Shown piece after piece: positions 7,651-16,925 of a stretch of 37,966 bases of DNA. The DNA comes from an uncultured Muribaculaceae bacterium. GTDB taxonomy: Bacteria > Bacteroidota > Bacteroidia > Bacteroidales > Muribaculaceae. Position 1 is the first letter of the stretch. Each line of letters opens with the position of its first letter. The position numbers and the translations under genes were made by a program. The notes beneath the pieces are model-generated. The model ran no database searches. It was not told where the DNA came from and worked only from the letters and a program-made list of their open reading frames with translations. The DNA is taken from contig CAJUQP010000034.1 of NCBI GenBank assembly GCA_910588245.1, forward strand, positions 1-37,966. Direction: 5' to 3'.

Positions 7651-8583
7651 ATGAAATACAGAGAAATCGGCGGGACTGGCATGAAAGTGTCGCAACTCAG
7701 CTTTGGCGCATCCTCTCTCGGAGGGGTGTTCCATGACATTGACGAGAACAGGGCCATCGAGGCGGTGCATGCCGCGGTGGACGGCGGCATGAATTTCATA
7801 GATGTCTCTCCCTATTACGGCCATTACCGTGCGGAGACCGTGCTCGGCAAGGCTTTGCGCGGTATCGGACGCGACAGATATTACCTGTCCACGAAAGTGG
7901 GACGTTACGGTAAGGATGGCGTCAACACATGGGATTATTCCGCTCGCCGGGCAAAGGAGAGTGTCTATGAGAGCATGGAGCGCCTCGGTATTGACCATAT
8001 CGACCTCATCAATGTGCACGACATCGAGTTCGCCGATCTTCATCAGGTGGCCGGGGAGACTCTTCCGGCTCTCGTGGAACTGCGTGAGCAGGGGGTGGTG
8101 GGCCATGTCGGCATCACCGACCTGCAGCTCGAGAACCTTGTCTGGGTCATTGACCATGTGCCCGAGGGCACCGTGGAGAGTGTCTTGAATTTCTGCCACT
8201 ATTCGCTCAACGACGACCGTCTTGCCGACTTCACCGGTTACTTCAGCAAACGGGGGATAGGTGTGATCAATGCCTCGCCTCTGTCGATGGGATTACTATC
8301 CCGGCGCGGTGTGCCGGCGTGGCATCCGGCTCCGGAAACGCTCGTCGAGGCGTGTGCCAAGGCTGCGCTCTATTGCGAGGAAGCCGGATATCCCATAGAG
8401 AAACTCGCCATTCAGTATTCCGTCGGCAACCCGGATATAGCCACGACTCTCTTCAGCTCGGCAAACCCCGACAATGTGAGGAAAAACCTCTCCTGGATAG
8501 AGGAGCCTGCCGATCCTGAGCTTGTTGAGGCGGTGAAAGGTATAATCGGTGACCAGCAGCGGGTAAGCTGGAAAAACTCATGA
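7651..8583 (+). CDS. Aldo/keto reductase, L-galactose/L-fucose 1-dehydrogenase-like
   Basis: 310 residues, a complete AKR barrel. The catalytic tetrad is visible as Asp51 and Tyr56 in FIDVSPYYG, Lys82 in STKVGRYG and His123 in NVHDIEF. Motifs such as SPYYG, HDIEF, ASPLSMGLL and the AWHPA segment are those of plant L-galactose dehydrogenase. Bacterial relatives oxidise L-fucose (6-deoxy-L-galactose) at C1 to the lactone with NAD(P)+. It is the first gene of the operon and is followed after 13 bases by a lactonase, which fits sugar to lactone to aldonate. Whether L-fucose or L-galactose is the natural substrate is open. It is predicted cytosolic. Confidence 0.85.
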   Translation: MKYREIGGTGMKVSQLSFGASSLGGVFHDIDENRAIEAVHAAVDGGMNFIDVSPYYGHYRAETVLGKALRGIGRDRYYLSTKVGRYGKDGVNTWDYSARRAKESVYESMERLGIDHIDLINVHDIEFADLHQVAGETLPALVELREQGVVGHVGITDLQLENLVWVIDHVPEGTVESVLNFCHYSLNDDRLADFTGYFSKRGIGVINASPLSMGLLSRRGVPAWHPAPETLVEACAKAALYCEEAGYPIEKLAIQYSVGNPDIATTLFSSANPDNVRKNLSWIEEPADPELVEAVKGIIGDQQRVSWKNS

Positions 8584-8596
8584 TATTCAGAACCTT

Positions 8597-9526
8597 ATGG
8601 AAGATCTCAGGATAATCGACGCCCATGCTCATCTCTGGCTTCGCCAGGAGGCCGTGGTCGACGGGAAGCGCATCACCCCTCTTCCCGACGGACGTTGCGA
8701 CTTCATGGGGGAGGAGCGCCAGATGCTTCCTCCATTCATGATTGACGGAAGGAACTCCGCGGAGGTGTTCCTGTCAAATATGAACTACGCCCAGGTCTCC
8801 GCCGCTGTCATCACGCAGGAATTCATCGACGGCAACCAGAACGCCTATCTCCGCGAGGTGGAGCGCCGCTGGCCGGAGCGTTTCCTCGTGTGCGGTCTCT
8901 GTGAATTCCGCACTCCCGGATTTCTCGAGGAAGCAAAGCGCCTTGTGGATGAAGGCTTCAGGGGAATCGCCATTCCTGCCCACAGGCTTCCGCTTGCGCC
9001 GGGACGCCGTGTCTGGTTGAATTCTCCGGAAATGATGGAGATGTTCAGGCTCATGGAAAGAAACGGGGTCATCCTCTCGATCACTCTCGCCGATGGCGAC
9101 AAGCAGGTCGGGGAGATGGAAGAGGTGATCGCCGAATGTCCCGCCCTGAAGATAGCCATAGGGCATTTCGGCATGGTCGGCGTCGATGGATGGCTCCGTC
9201 AGATCCGCCTCGCGCGTCATGATAATGTCATGATCGAGTCGGGTGGCATAACCTGGTTGTTCAACTCCGAGTTCTATCCCTTCCCCGGAGCCGTAAGGGC
9301 GATCAGGGAAGCCGCCGATGCCGTGGGTTTCGACAAGCTGATGTGGGGTTCCGACTATCCCCGCACTATCACGGCGATAACCTACCGCATGTCGTACGAC
9401 TTCATACTTAAGTCTGCACAATTGACTGATATTGAGAAGAGGGCTTTCCTCGGCGCAAACGCATGCCGTTTCTACGGATTCCGTGATCCCGTGGAGCTCC
9501 CTTATATAAAGAATATGTCGGAATGA
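8597..9526 (+). CDS. Amidohydrolase, L-fuconolactonase-like (COG3618)
   Basis: 309 residues. The metal-binding motif IDAHAHLW (His10, His12) starts the protein, IAIGHFG (His190) follows, and MWGSDYP (Asp253) is near the end. These are the usual landmarks of the amidohydrolase_2 family, which includes L-fucono-1,5-lactonase and related sugar lactonases. Predicted reaction: hydrolysis of the lactone made by the upstream aldo-keto reductase to the free acid. The gene overlaps the FucP gene by 4 bases (ATGA), so the two are translationally coupled. In Campylobacter jejuni an equivalent amidohydrolase sits next to fucP and a fucose dehydrogenase, which supports the assignment. Confidence 0.85.
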   Translation: MEDLRIIDAHAHLWLRQEAVVDGKRITPLPDGRCDFMGEERQMLPPFMIDGRNSAEVFLSNMNYAQVSAAVITQEFIDGNQNAYLREVERRWPERFLVCGLCEFRTPGFLEEAKRLVDEGFRGIAIPAHRLPLAPGRRVWLNSPEMMEMFRLMERNGVILSITLADGDKQVGEMEEVIAECPALKIAIGHFGMVGVDGWLRQIRLARHDNVMIESGGITWLFNSEFYPFPGAVRAIREAADAVGFDKLMWGSDYPRTITAITYRMSYDFILKSAQLTDIEKRAFLGANACRFYGFRDPVELPYIKNMSE

Positions 9527-10812
9527 CCGATCCCACCGAAACTCTTCTTCACACTCCCGGACAAACCATGAAATCCCGAAACAGATATATTGTGCCTCTC
9601 ACGCTCGTCATCAGCCTCTTCTTCCTGTGGGCGATAAGTGCGAATCTCCTTCCCACGATGATCCGTCAGCTCATGAAGACCTGTGAACTGACACCCTTTG
9701 AGGCGTCGTTTACGGAATCGGCCTATTGGCTCGCATATTTCATATGCCCTATCCCGATAGCTATGTTCATGAAACGCTATTCCTATAAGGCGGGAATAGT
9801 GTTCGGTCTCCTTCTCGCCGCCGCCGGCGCGCTCCTTTTCTTCCCGGCCGCTGAGATAAAGGCCTACTGGTTCTATCTCTGTGTGTTCTTCGTCATCGCC
9901 ACGGGAATGTGTTTCCTCGAGACAGCGGCCAATCCCTATGTCACGGCACTCGGCGATCCGGCGTCTGCTCCGCGGAGACTCAATCTCGCGCAGTCGTTCA
10001 ATGGCCTGGGGGCTTTCGTGGCGGCGATGTTCCTCAGCAAACTCATACTCAGCGGCCAGACCTTTACACGCGAGACTCTTCCGGCTGATTATGCCGGAGG
10101 CTGGGACGCCTATGTCTCAGCCGAGACCGAATTGATGAAAGGGCCTTATGCCGCCCTCGCGCTTATGCTTGGGGTTATAGCCGTGGTCTTCATATTCTCC
10201 CGGTTGCCCCGGATCGCCGATGAGGAATCCACTTCCGGGCGGCTCATAGATTTCCGTGTTTTACGCCGTCGCCATCTACGTCTTGGAGTGGTGGCCCAGT
10301 TTTTTTACAACGGAGGCCAGACGGCTGTCAATAGCCTTTTCCTTGTGTACTGCTGCACCTATGCGGGAATCAGCGAGGCACAGGCCACTACTTTTTTCGG
10401 CATCTACATGCTCGCATTCCTGACCGGGCGATGGGTTGGCACACTCCTCATGGGATATTTCCGACCCCATTCCATGCTGGCTGTATATGCGGTGGTCAAC
10501 ATCTTGCTGTGCGGCGTCATAGCGGTGTGCGGAGGCATGACGGGCCTTTATGCCATGATCGGAGTATCGTTCTTCATGTCGATCATGTATCCCACGCAGT
10601 TTTCGCTTGCGATCCGTGGTCTCGGACAAGACACCAAGAGCGGTTCCGCCTTCCTTGTGATGGCTATAGTGGGCAACGCGTGCCTCCCTCAGCTCACTGC
10701 CTGGGTGATGACGGCCAATCCCTCCATATATTATATCGCATATCTCGTGCCGCTGGTCTGCTTCGCAGTGTGTGCCTTCTACGGACTTAGCGGATATAAA
10801 ATAAAAGACTGA
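9523..10812 (+). CDS. fucP: FucP-type MFS L-fucose:proton symporter
   Basis: 429 residues with about 12 hydrophobic segments. The start at 9523 overlaps the lactonase stop; a second ATG at residue 16 is also possible. Features of the FHS/FucP family are the first-helix sequence FFLWAISANLLPTMIRQ, the conserved CFLETAANPYVTALG (residues about 129-144) and the RRLNLAQSFNGLG segment. It should import L-fucose, or a stereochemically similar sugar such as L-galactose, across the inner membrane with protons. Its place between the lactonase and a GH97 enzyme ties uptake to the catabolic genes. Substrate preference within the FHS family cannot be proven from sequence. Confidence 0.85.
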   Translation: MTDPTETLLHTPGQTMKSRNRYIVPLTLVISLFFLWAISANLLPTMIRQLMKTCELTPFEASFTESAYWLAYFICPIPIAMFMKRYSYKAGIVFGLLLAAAGALLFFPAAEIKAYWFYLCVFFVIATGMCFLETAANPYVTALGDPASAPRRLNLAQSFNGLGAFVAAMFLSKLILSGQTFTRETLPADYAGGWDAYVSAETELMKGPYAALALMLGVIAVVFIFSRLPRIADEESTSGRLIDFRVLRRRHLRLGVVAQFFYNGGQTAVNSLFLVYCCTYAGISEAQATTFFGIYMLAFLTGRWVGTLLMGYFRPHSMLAVYAVVNILLCGVIAVCGGMTGLYAMIGVSFFMSIMYPTQFSLAIRGLGQDTKSGSAFLVMAIVGNACLPQLTAWVMTANPSIYYIAYLVPLVCFAVCAFYGLSGYKIKD

Positions 10813-10814
10813 CA

Positions 10815-12686
10815 ATGAATTGTAAGATAACAACACTCGTAGCTTTTGCAGTTTTGCCGTGGGTGGCGTCATATGCCGCGACCTATCGGCTCGGATCGCC
10901 ATCCTCCCGCCTTGAGGTAGTTATCCCATCGTCCTCCTCACCTTCATCCGCTGCCATCAGATATGATGGTTCTGATATCCTCGGCATCACGCGCTTCGGA
11001 GTCACCCGGGAGGGGAAAGACTCTGCAGCCTGGGAAATTCAGTCGCTCATGTCGGAATCTCCCGTAAAATCGGACTATGTCATGCTGACGGGGAAACGCC
11101 GCCATTGTTCGGCGCAGGGAATGGAATACCGGCTCGACTGCTCGGGCGACGGAAGCCGCCGTCTGGTGATGCGTGTCTACGATGACGGCGTCGCGTTCCG
11201 CTATGAGATAGACAATCTTGGAGGAGCTGCCGTCGATGGTGAACTGACATCGTATAAAATCGATGATGGAACTGAGAGATGGCTGCAGAATTTCAAGACT
11301 GATTACGAGGACTTCTATCTCCCTTCCGATAAATGGGATGAATCCCCGTCTCACTATGCATATCCTTTGCTGTTGCAGGCGCCGGGAGGCAAATGGGCCC
11401 TGATATCGGAAGCCAATGTGCTCAGAGGCAATTCGGCGTCATCGCTTAAGACTGACGGAAAAAGAAAAAATGAATATATGGTGTCGCCGGCGGGAAAGAT
11501 GCGTGATACGTCAGGCACTTGGACATCTCCTTGGCGCGTTGTGGTGGCCGGAGATCTCAGCGACATAGTTGAATCCACGCTGATAACCGATGTGTCAGAC
11601 CAGCCTGCCTCCGACAATACCGGATGGATAAAGCCGGGTGTGGTGTCGTGGATATATTGGGCCCATAACCACGGGTCGAAAGATTATCAGATTGTCCGGA
11701 AATATGTGGATATGGCTGTTGAGCTCGGATTGCCTTATGTGCTGATCGATTGGGAATGGGACGTGATGGGCAATGGAGGCACAGTCGAGGATGCCGTGCG
11801 CTATGCGAGATCAAAAAACGTCAAGCCTCTTTTGTGGTATAATTCCTGCACTGCCTGGGCAGGGGAGAACGCTCCCGGACCTCTTTACCGTCTCAATACT
11901 TCCGAAAGCCGGGAGAAGGAATTCGCTTGGCTTGAATCGCTCGGGGTGGCCGGCATAAAGATAGATTTCTTCAGCGGCGACACCGCCGAGACAATGGATT
12001 ATTGTATAGACCTGCTCGAGAGTGCCGCACGCCATCGGCTGCTGGTGAATTTCCATGGTGCCACGATTCCGCGCGGATGGCAACGCACATATCCCAATTT
12101 CATGTCGGCGGAGGCCGTATACGGGGCTGAATGGTATAACAACAAGGATGTGCTTACCGCACGTGCGGCGTCGCACAACGCGACATTGCCGTTCACCCGC
12201 AATGTGATAGGTCCCATGGACTATACTCCATGTACATTCTCCGACTCCCAGCATCCGCATATCACTACCGATGCGCATGAGCTGGCCCTGACCGTAGTCT
12301 TTGAATCGGCATTGCAACACCTTGCAGACCGTCCTGAGAGCTATCTGGCGCAGCCCCGGGAGGTAAAGGCTTTTCTCGGTGGCCTCCCTTCCGTTTGGGA
12401 CGACACCAGGCTTCTGTCAGGTTATCCCGGAAACCATGTCGCGCTGGCTCGCCGGTGCGGTGACAGATGGTATGTGGGAATCCTCAACGGAACAGACGGA
12501 GAACTGACTGTGAATCCCGACTGGACAAAGATCGGGGATTCGGGAGAATGTCGGGTGCGGATGTTTGCCGATGGAAAATCTGATTGGAATATAACGGAAC
12601 CCGGCGCACTCCCCGCGTCGGTCGTGCTTCGGCCGCGCGGAGGGGCTGTGTTTGTGGTGGATAATATAGAAAACATAGAGAAATGA
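10815..12686 (+). CDS. GH97 glycoside hydrolase, retaining alpha-galactosidase type
   Basis: 623 residues with a signal peptide (about 1-21, cleavage after SYA), so periplasmic. It has the three-part GH97 layout: N-terminal beta-supersandwich (about 25-270), a central barrel (about 275-530) with GIKIDFFSGD, and a C-terminal beta domain. Asp384 and Glu439 are 55 residues apart. From memory that equals the spacing of nucleophile Asp415 and acid/base Glu470 in the retaining GH97 alpha-galactosidase of B. thetaiotaomicron, whereas SusB-like inverting members use glutamates. Alpha-galactosidase activity is therefore the best guess. It starts 2 bases after fucP and overlaps the next gene by 4. Confidence 0.85.
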   Translation: MNCKITTLVAFAVLPWVASYAATYRLGSPSSRLEVVIPSSSSPSSAAIRYDGSDILGITRFGVTREGKDSAAWEIQSLMSESPVKSDYVMLTGKRRHCSAQGMEYRLDCSGDGSRRLVMRVYDDGVAFRYEIDNLGGAAVDGELTSYKIDDGTERWLQNFKTDYEDFYLPSDKWDESPSHYAYPLLLQAPGGKWALISEANVLRGNSASSLKTDGKRKNEYMVSPAGKMRDTSGTWTSPWRVVVAGDLSDIVESTLITDVSDQPASDNTGWIKPGVVSWIYWAHNHGSKDYQIVRKYVDMAVELGLPYVLIDWEWDVMGNGGTVEDAVRYARSKNVKPLLWYNSCTAWAGENAPGPLYRLNTSESREKEFAWLESLGVAGIKIDFFSGDTAETMDYCIDLLESAARHRLLVNFHGATIPRGWQRTYPNFMSAEAVYGAEWYNNKDVLTARAASHNATLPFTRNVIGPMDYTPCTFSDSQHPHITTDAHELALTVVFESALQHLADRPESYLAQPREVKAFLGGLPSVWDDTRLLSGYPGNHVALARRCGDRWYVGILNGTDGELTVNPDWTKIGDSGECRVRMFADGKSDWNITEPGALPASVVLRPRGGAVFVVDNIENIEK

Positions 12687-13702
12687 AAGCAGTTGAGATA
12701 ACAAGCCCCGGTGTGGTGAATGTGGTGGATCTGGAGATGCCGGTAGCCGGGCCGGGCGAGGTATTGGTGAAAATATGTTATGTGGGATTCTGTGGATCCG
12801 ATCTGAATACTTATCGTGGCGGCAATCTGTTGGCCATATCGCCTGTGATTCCCGGTCATGAGATAGGTGGCACGGTGGCCGCGGTCGGAGATGGAGTGCC
12901 TGCCGGGCTTTTCTCAGAGGGAATGGCGGTGACTGTCAATCCTTACACGGCCTGCGGAAAATGTCCGTCATGCCGGAAACGGCGTCCCAATGCCTGCCGC
13001 CACAACGAGACCCTCGGTGTGCAGCGTCACGGGGCCATGGCAGGATATATAGCCGTGCCCTGGGAGAAAGTCATATCCGCCGGAAGCCTTTCTCCGCGCG
13101 AGTGCGCGCTTATAGAGCCGATGAGCGTGGGTTTCCATGCGGTGGAGCGCGGAGGTGTGACCGATATCGACACCGTCATGGTGATAGGCTGCGGCATGAT
13201 AGGGCTCGGAGCCATAGTCAGGGCGTCAATGCGCGGGGCCACGGTGATCGCTGTGGATCTCGATGACGAGAAACTGGAGCTTGCGCGCGAGCTTGGGGCA
13301 AGCCATACATTGAATTCTTCCGGAGCGGATTTCCATGAGCGTCTTCTGGCTCTGACAGGGGGCGACGGTCCGGACGTAGTCATAGAGGCTGTAGGGTCCG
13401 CGCCGACATACGTGATGGCTGTGGGAGAGGTGTCGTTCTGCGGAAGGGTGGTATGCATAGGCTATGCCAAGACCGATGTCACGTTTCAGACGAAACTGTT
13501 CGTACAGAAGGAACTCGACATCAGGGGCTCGCGCAATGCTCTCCCGGAGGATTTCAGCGCTGTGATCCGCTATCTTGAGAGAGGGATATGCCCCGTCGAC
13601 AGGCTGATATCGGGAGAGGTTGAGCCTGACGCGGCAGGAGAGGCATTGAGAAAATGGTCGGAAGATCCTGGAAAGGTTTTCCGCATACTTGTAAAGTTTT
13701 GA
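12683..13702 (+). CDS. Zinc-dependent medium-chain dehydrogenase, L-galactonate 5-dehydrogenase-like
   Basis: 339 residues. Catalytic zinc ligands are Cys37 (GFCGSD), His59 and Glu60 (PGHE). The structural zinc site is Cys91, Cys94, Cys97 and Cys105. The nucleotide-binding loop GCGMIGLG and an acidic strand end (VDLDD) indicate NAD+. The segment KELDIRGSRNALPEDF resembles E. coli L-galactonate oxidoreductase (YjjN/LgoD) and related sugar-acid dehydrogenases. In this operon it probably oxidises the aldonate made by the lactonase, or a ketodeoxy product from it. L-threonine or sorbitol dehydrogenase-like roles are less likely given the neighbours. It overlaps the GH97 stop by 4 bases. Confidence 0.8.
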   Translation: MKAVEITSPGVVNVVDLEMPVAGPGEVLVKICYVGFCGSDLNTYRGGNLLAISPVIPGHEIGGTVAAVGDGVPAGLFSEGMAVTVNPYTACGKCPSCRKRRPNACRHNETLGVQRHGAMAGYIAVPWEKVISAGSLSPRECALIEPMSVGFHAVERGGVTDIDTVMVIGCGMIGLGAIVRASMRGATVIAVDLDDEKLELARELGASHTLNSSGADFHERLLALTGGDGPDVVIEAVGSAPTYVMAVGEVSFCGRVVCIGYAKTDVTFQTKLFVQKELDIRGSRNALPEDFSAVIRYLERGICPVDRLISGEVEPDAAGEALRKWSEDPGKVFRILVKF

Positions 13703-13710
13703 ACTACTGA

Positions 13711-14127
13711 ATGGATATACAGACACAGACATGCCGGGATATGACCCTGGAGGGTTACCCGGTCAGAAGATACAGAAATCCGGTGAAGCGTTACTGCCAG
13801 TGCCTCGAGATAACCGACAATCCCGAGATGATAAGGCTCTATAAGGAATGTCATAGCCGGGAGAACCATTGGAAGGAGATCCGAGACGGCATACGCCGGG
13901 TCGGGATTCTTGAGATGGAGATGTACATCTCCGGCAATAAGGTCTTCATGATTGTGGAGACCGAGAGGGATTTCGACTGGGAGTCGTCGATGTCACGCCT
14001 TGCCGGCCTTCCGAGGCAGGCTGAATGGGAAGCTTTTGTCGCTGCTCTTCAGGGATGCGATCCCGCTGCCTCATCAGCTCAGAAGTGGACTATGATGGAT
14101 CGTATGTTTTATCTTTACGACGATTGA
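13711..14127 (+). CDS. L-rhamnose mutarotase-family protein (DUF718), likely L-fucose mutarotase
   Basis: 138 residues; the family is about 105, so there is a 25-residue N-terminal extension before KRYCQCLEI. Family features are the HSRENHWKEIRDGIRRVGILEMEMY core with an active-site histidine, the hydrophobic strand VFMIVE, and the C-terminal KWTMMDRMFYL. RhaM-type proteins interconvert alpha and beta anomers of 6-deoxyhexoses. A homologous gene sits in the C. jejuni fucose locus, so here it likely supplies the anomer needed by the dehydrogenase. It starts 8 bases after the dehydrogenase and 12 bases before GH31. A later ATG at codon 11 could be the true start. Confidence 0.8.
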   Translation: MDIQTQTCRDMTLEGYPVRRYRNPVKRYCQCLEITDNPEMIRLYKECHSRENHWKEIRDGIRRVGILEMEMYISGNKVFMIVETERDFDWESSMSRLAGLPRQAEWEAFVAALQGCDPAASSAQKWTMMDRMFYLYDD

Positions 14128-14139
14128 AAAACGGAGGAT

Positions 14140-16599
14140 ATGATGTTGAGTCTTAGAAAAGAAATTCGTGGATTGTGTTATCAGGTGCTGGGGGGCGTAT
14201 GCTTTCTGGCATCGCTCTCAGTAAGCGCGACTGTGTGGGGCGCCAATGCGTTTATGCCATCGATACGTTTCGTCACCCCATCGATAGTGAGAGTGCAATG
14301 GCATCCCGAAGGGAAACTCGACGACAATGGCACCGGTGTCTGCGTATATCAGGCCAATGACAGTGTTGTGCCTTCCATCCGTACTGACGGCGATATTGTG
14401 AGATACGTCTCTGACGAGATCACTGTGGAGGTCGACCGGATTTCATCGGCTGTACGTTTCATCGACACCGGCACCGGCCGGATCCTTCTCAAGGAGGATC
14501 CATCGTCGCCACGGTCTCACAGAAAGGTTTTTCAGGAAAGTTTCTTATATGATGAGGCATCGGCGAGAATAGAGGAGACTGCCAACGGGAAAGTGACGGT
14601 GAAAGATATTCTCAGACGCGATACGACGGGTATCTCCGACAGTTTCAGGATAAACTTCCTCATGGATGGTCGTCAGGGGCTCTACGGCCTCGGGTCGCAT
14701 ATGGAAGACTACATGAATCTTCTTGGAAAGACACTCTATCTTACCCAGCACAACCTGAAGATCACTGTCCCGGTCATTGTTTCAACCCTCGGCTACGGAT
14801 TGTTGTTTGATGCCGGCTGTGCGATGAAGTTCGAATCACGGGAACGCCATGCCACAGGCGATTATCTGACCTCGATGGAACTGGATGCCGCCCGTGAGCT
14901 CGATTATTATTTTATAAAGGGAAGAAATATGGAGGATGTGGCTCTTGGATACAGGTATCTGACAGGATCAGTATCGATGATGCCGCGCTATCTGTTCGGC
15001 TATATTCAGTCGAAGGAGCGCTACAAGTCTTCCGACGACATTATCTCCACGCTACGTGAGATGCGGCGCCGGCATGTGCCTGTCGACATGATCGTGCAAG
15101 ATTGGAACTACTGGCCACAAGGATGGGGCTACATGAAGATGGATGAGAGATATTATCCTGATCCGGAGGCGCTTGCCGACTCTGTCCACGCGTTGAATGC
15201 CAAGCTGATGGTCAGTATATGGGCGAATCCGCAGAACTGTCCGCAGGAGAAGGATTTCCGCACTCAGGGCTTCATGCTTGAGAATTCGGTCTATGATGCC
15301 TTCAATCCTGAGGCCCGCAAATATTACTGGGGGTATGCCGACCGGGAATTCTTCTCAAAAGGGTTCGACGCATGGTGGTGCGACAGCAGCGAACCGCTCG
15401 ATGGAGACTGGAACAAGATGCCTGAGCCTGTTGGCGGACGCCCTTACGGCAGGGATGACCACGAGCGTAGGTGGCATCTGAACAAGGAGATACTGTCGGC
15501 GACACTGGGGGCCGAACGCAGTTCCCTGTATTCCTTGTATCACACGAAAGGTATTTATGAGAACCAGAGGGCCACGGGCAGCGGGAAACGTGTCGTCAAC
15601 CTTACCCGTTCCGGCTATGCCGGACAGCAGCGCTACGGCACTATTGTCTGGAACGGGGATGCCTCGGCAAGCTGGGAATCGCTGCGCCAGCAGATTCCGT
15701 CGGGACTCAACTATATGGCTACCGGCAACCCATACTGGACAGTCGACGTGGGTTGTTTCTTCACAGGATCAGACGGCCGTTGGTTCCGGAAAGGTGTTTT
15801 CCCCGATGGGGTCGCCGACGATGGATATAAGGAGTTTTACACGCGTATGCTGCAGTGGGCCGCTTTCCTGCCCGTGATGCGTAGCCACGGCACTGATACT
15901 CCACGTGAGATATGGCATTTCGGAGAACCCGGCACACCCTATTATGATGCTATCCTCAGGATGATACGCCTCAGATATAGCCTCAATCCGTATATCTACA
16001 GTATGGCTGCGGCCCAGACTGCCGGCGGTTATTCGATGGCCCGGATGCTGGCTTTTGATTTCCCTGAAGACGAGGCGGTGCGCGACATAAAGGATCAGTA
16101 TATGTTTGGCGATTTCCTTGTCTGTCCGGTCACTTCGCCCGGAGTATCTTCCAGGCGTGTATATCTCCCGGGTGGAGAAGCTGCCATCTGGATTGACTAC
16201 TGGACGGGTGAGCGCCACCACGGAGGTAAATGGATGGAGGCAACCGCACCACTCGACCGTCTGCCGCTTTTTGTGCGTGGGGGAAGTATCGTGGCCTCAG
16301 CCGACGATCCTGTGGAATACACAGGGGAACTTGTCGGCAAACCCGTGACGCTGAATATCTTCCCGGGACGCGATGCCGCCTTCGTATTCTATGATGATGC
16401 CGGCGACGGATATGGCTATGAGTCCGGAGAATCAGTCAGGATACCGATTTCCTGGAGCGACGGCAAAAAGATTCTTACCATCGGTGCTTCCCGGGGCTCT
16501 TATCCCGGCGCTCCCGGTAGCCGTCGGTTCGTCATCCGGACTCCCGGTAAGACCAAGGCCGTGACATATACCGGAAAATCCCTCAAAGTCCGGTTCTGA
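14140..16599 (+). CDS. GH31 glycoside hydrolase, alpha-xylosidase-like
   Basis: 819 residues. The N-terminus is basic then hydrophobic (about 11-35, cleavage near VWG/ANA), so it is exported. An N-terminal galactose-mutarotase-like domain is followed by the catalytic barrel with nucleophile Asp415 in DAWWCDSSEP and acid/base Asp507 in WNGDASASW. The WxDxSEP form occurs in GH31 alpha-xylosidases, including those acting on xyloglucan, and in some transglycosylases or alpha-galactosidases. The C-terminal beta domains are complete. It is the last gene of the operon and is followed by a hairpin terminator. Co-location with GH29 and GH97 fits a fucosylated, galactose- and xylose-bearing glycan, but the exact linkage is inferred. 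Confidence 0.85.
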   Translation: MMLSLRKEIRGLCYQVLGGVCFLASLSVSATVWGANAFMPSIRFVTPSIVRVQWHPEGKLDDNGTGVCVYQANDSVVPSIRTDGDIVRYVSDEITVEVDRISSAVRFIDTGTGRILLKEDPSSPRSHRKVFQESFLYDEASARIEETANGKVTVKDILRRDTTGISDSFRINFLMDGRQGLYGLGSHMEDYMNLLGKTLYLTQHNLKITVPVIVSTLGYGLLFDAGCAMKFESRERHATGDYLTSMELDAARELDYYFIKGRNMEDVALGYRYLTGSVSMMPRYLFGYIQSKERYKSSDDIISTLREMRRRHVPVDMIVQDWNYWPQGWGYMKMDERYYPDPEALADSVHALNAKLMVSIWANPQNCPQEKDFRTQGFMLENSVYDAFNPEARKYYWGYADREFFSKGFDAWWCDSSEPLDGDWNKMPEPVGGRPYGRDDHERRWHLNKEILSATLGAERSSLYSLYHTKGIYENQRATGSGKRVVNLTRSGYAGQQRYGTIVWNGDASASWESLRQQIPSGLNYMATGNPYWTVDVGCFFTGSDGRWFRKGVFPDGVADDGYKEFYTRMLQWAAFLPVMRSHGTDTPREIWHFGEPGTPYYDAILRMIRLRYSLNPYIYSMAAAQTAGGYSMARMLAFDFPEDEAVRDIKDQYMFGDFLVCPVTSPGVSSRRVYLPGGEAAIWIDYWTGERHHGGKWMEATAPLDRLPLFVRGGSIVASADDPVEYTGELVGKPVTLNIFPGRDAAFVFYDDAGDGYGYESGESVRIPISWSDGKKILTIGASRGSYPGAPGSRRFVIRTPGKTKAVTYTGKSLKVRF

Positions 16600-16925
16600 C
16601 GCATTGACAATTACCTATGAAGGACAATGATGGTTTAGGCTGATTACGGACTCTCTCTACATGGAGCGGTCGGCAATGATGGCACTGAGGCTTAGAATGG
16701 AATCCGGCTTATTTTTTAATGGCACGCCTCCGAAAAGTCATCGCGAGTCATAATCAACCCCGCAGCGGAACGAACCGTTGCGGGGTTGGTATCTTTCAAT
16801 AATTCAAGTTTCGCAAGCTTCACTTAGGTTATGTTGCAAGGCAGCAGGTTGATATTTCACTGAGCGTAAGCTTTATAACCCGTTTGCTCGCAAGCATTGG
16901 CTTGAGAAACTTTATCAAGAACTGT
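16600..16925. other. Intergenic region with terminator
   Basis: 326 bases between the convergent GH31 and GH133-like genes. It contains a strong hairpin at 16755-16788. The segment 16800-16925 has several AAGCTT-containing short inverted stretches but no clear element, and a small minus-strand frame there is a shadow. No gene is called. Confidence 0.5.
16755..16788 (+). terminator. Hairpin terminator after the fucose-type operon
   Basis: CAACCCCGCAGCGG, a 6-base loop and CCGTTGCGGGGTTG form a 14-bp stem with one G-T pair. The downstream T-run (GTATCTTTC) is weak, so efficiency is uncertain; it may serve both convergent genes. Confidence 0.6.

Noticed and set aside
16800..16925. Possible IS-end remnant with AAGCTT-containing short inverted stretches
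   Set aside because: The pairings are short and inconsistent; no transposase trace or matching end was found.
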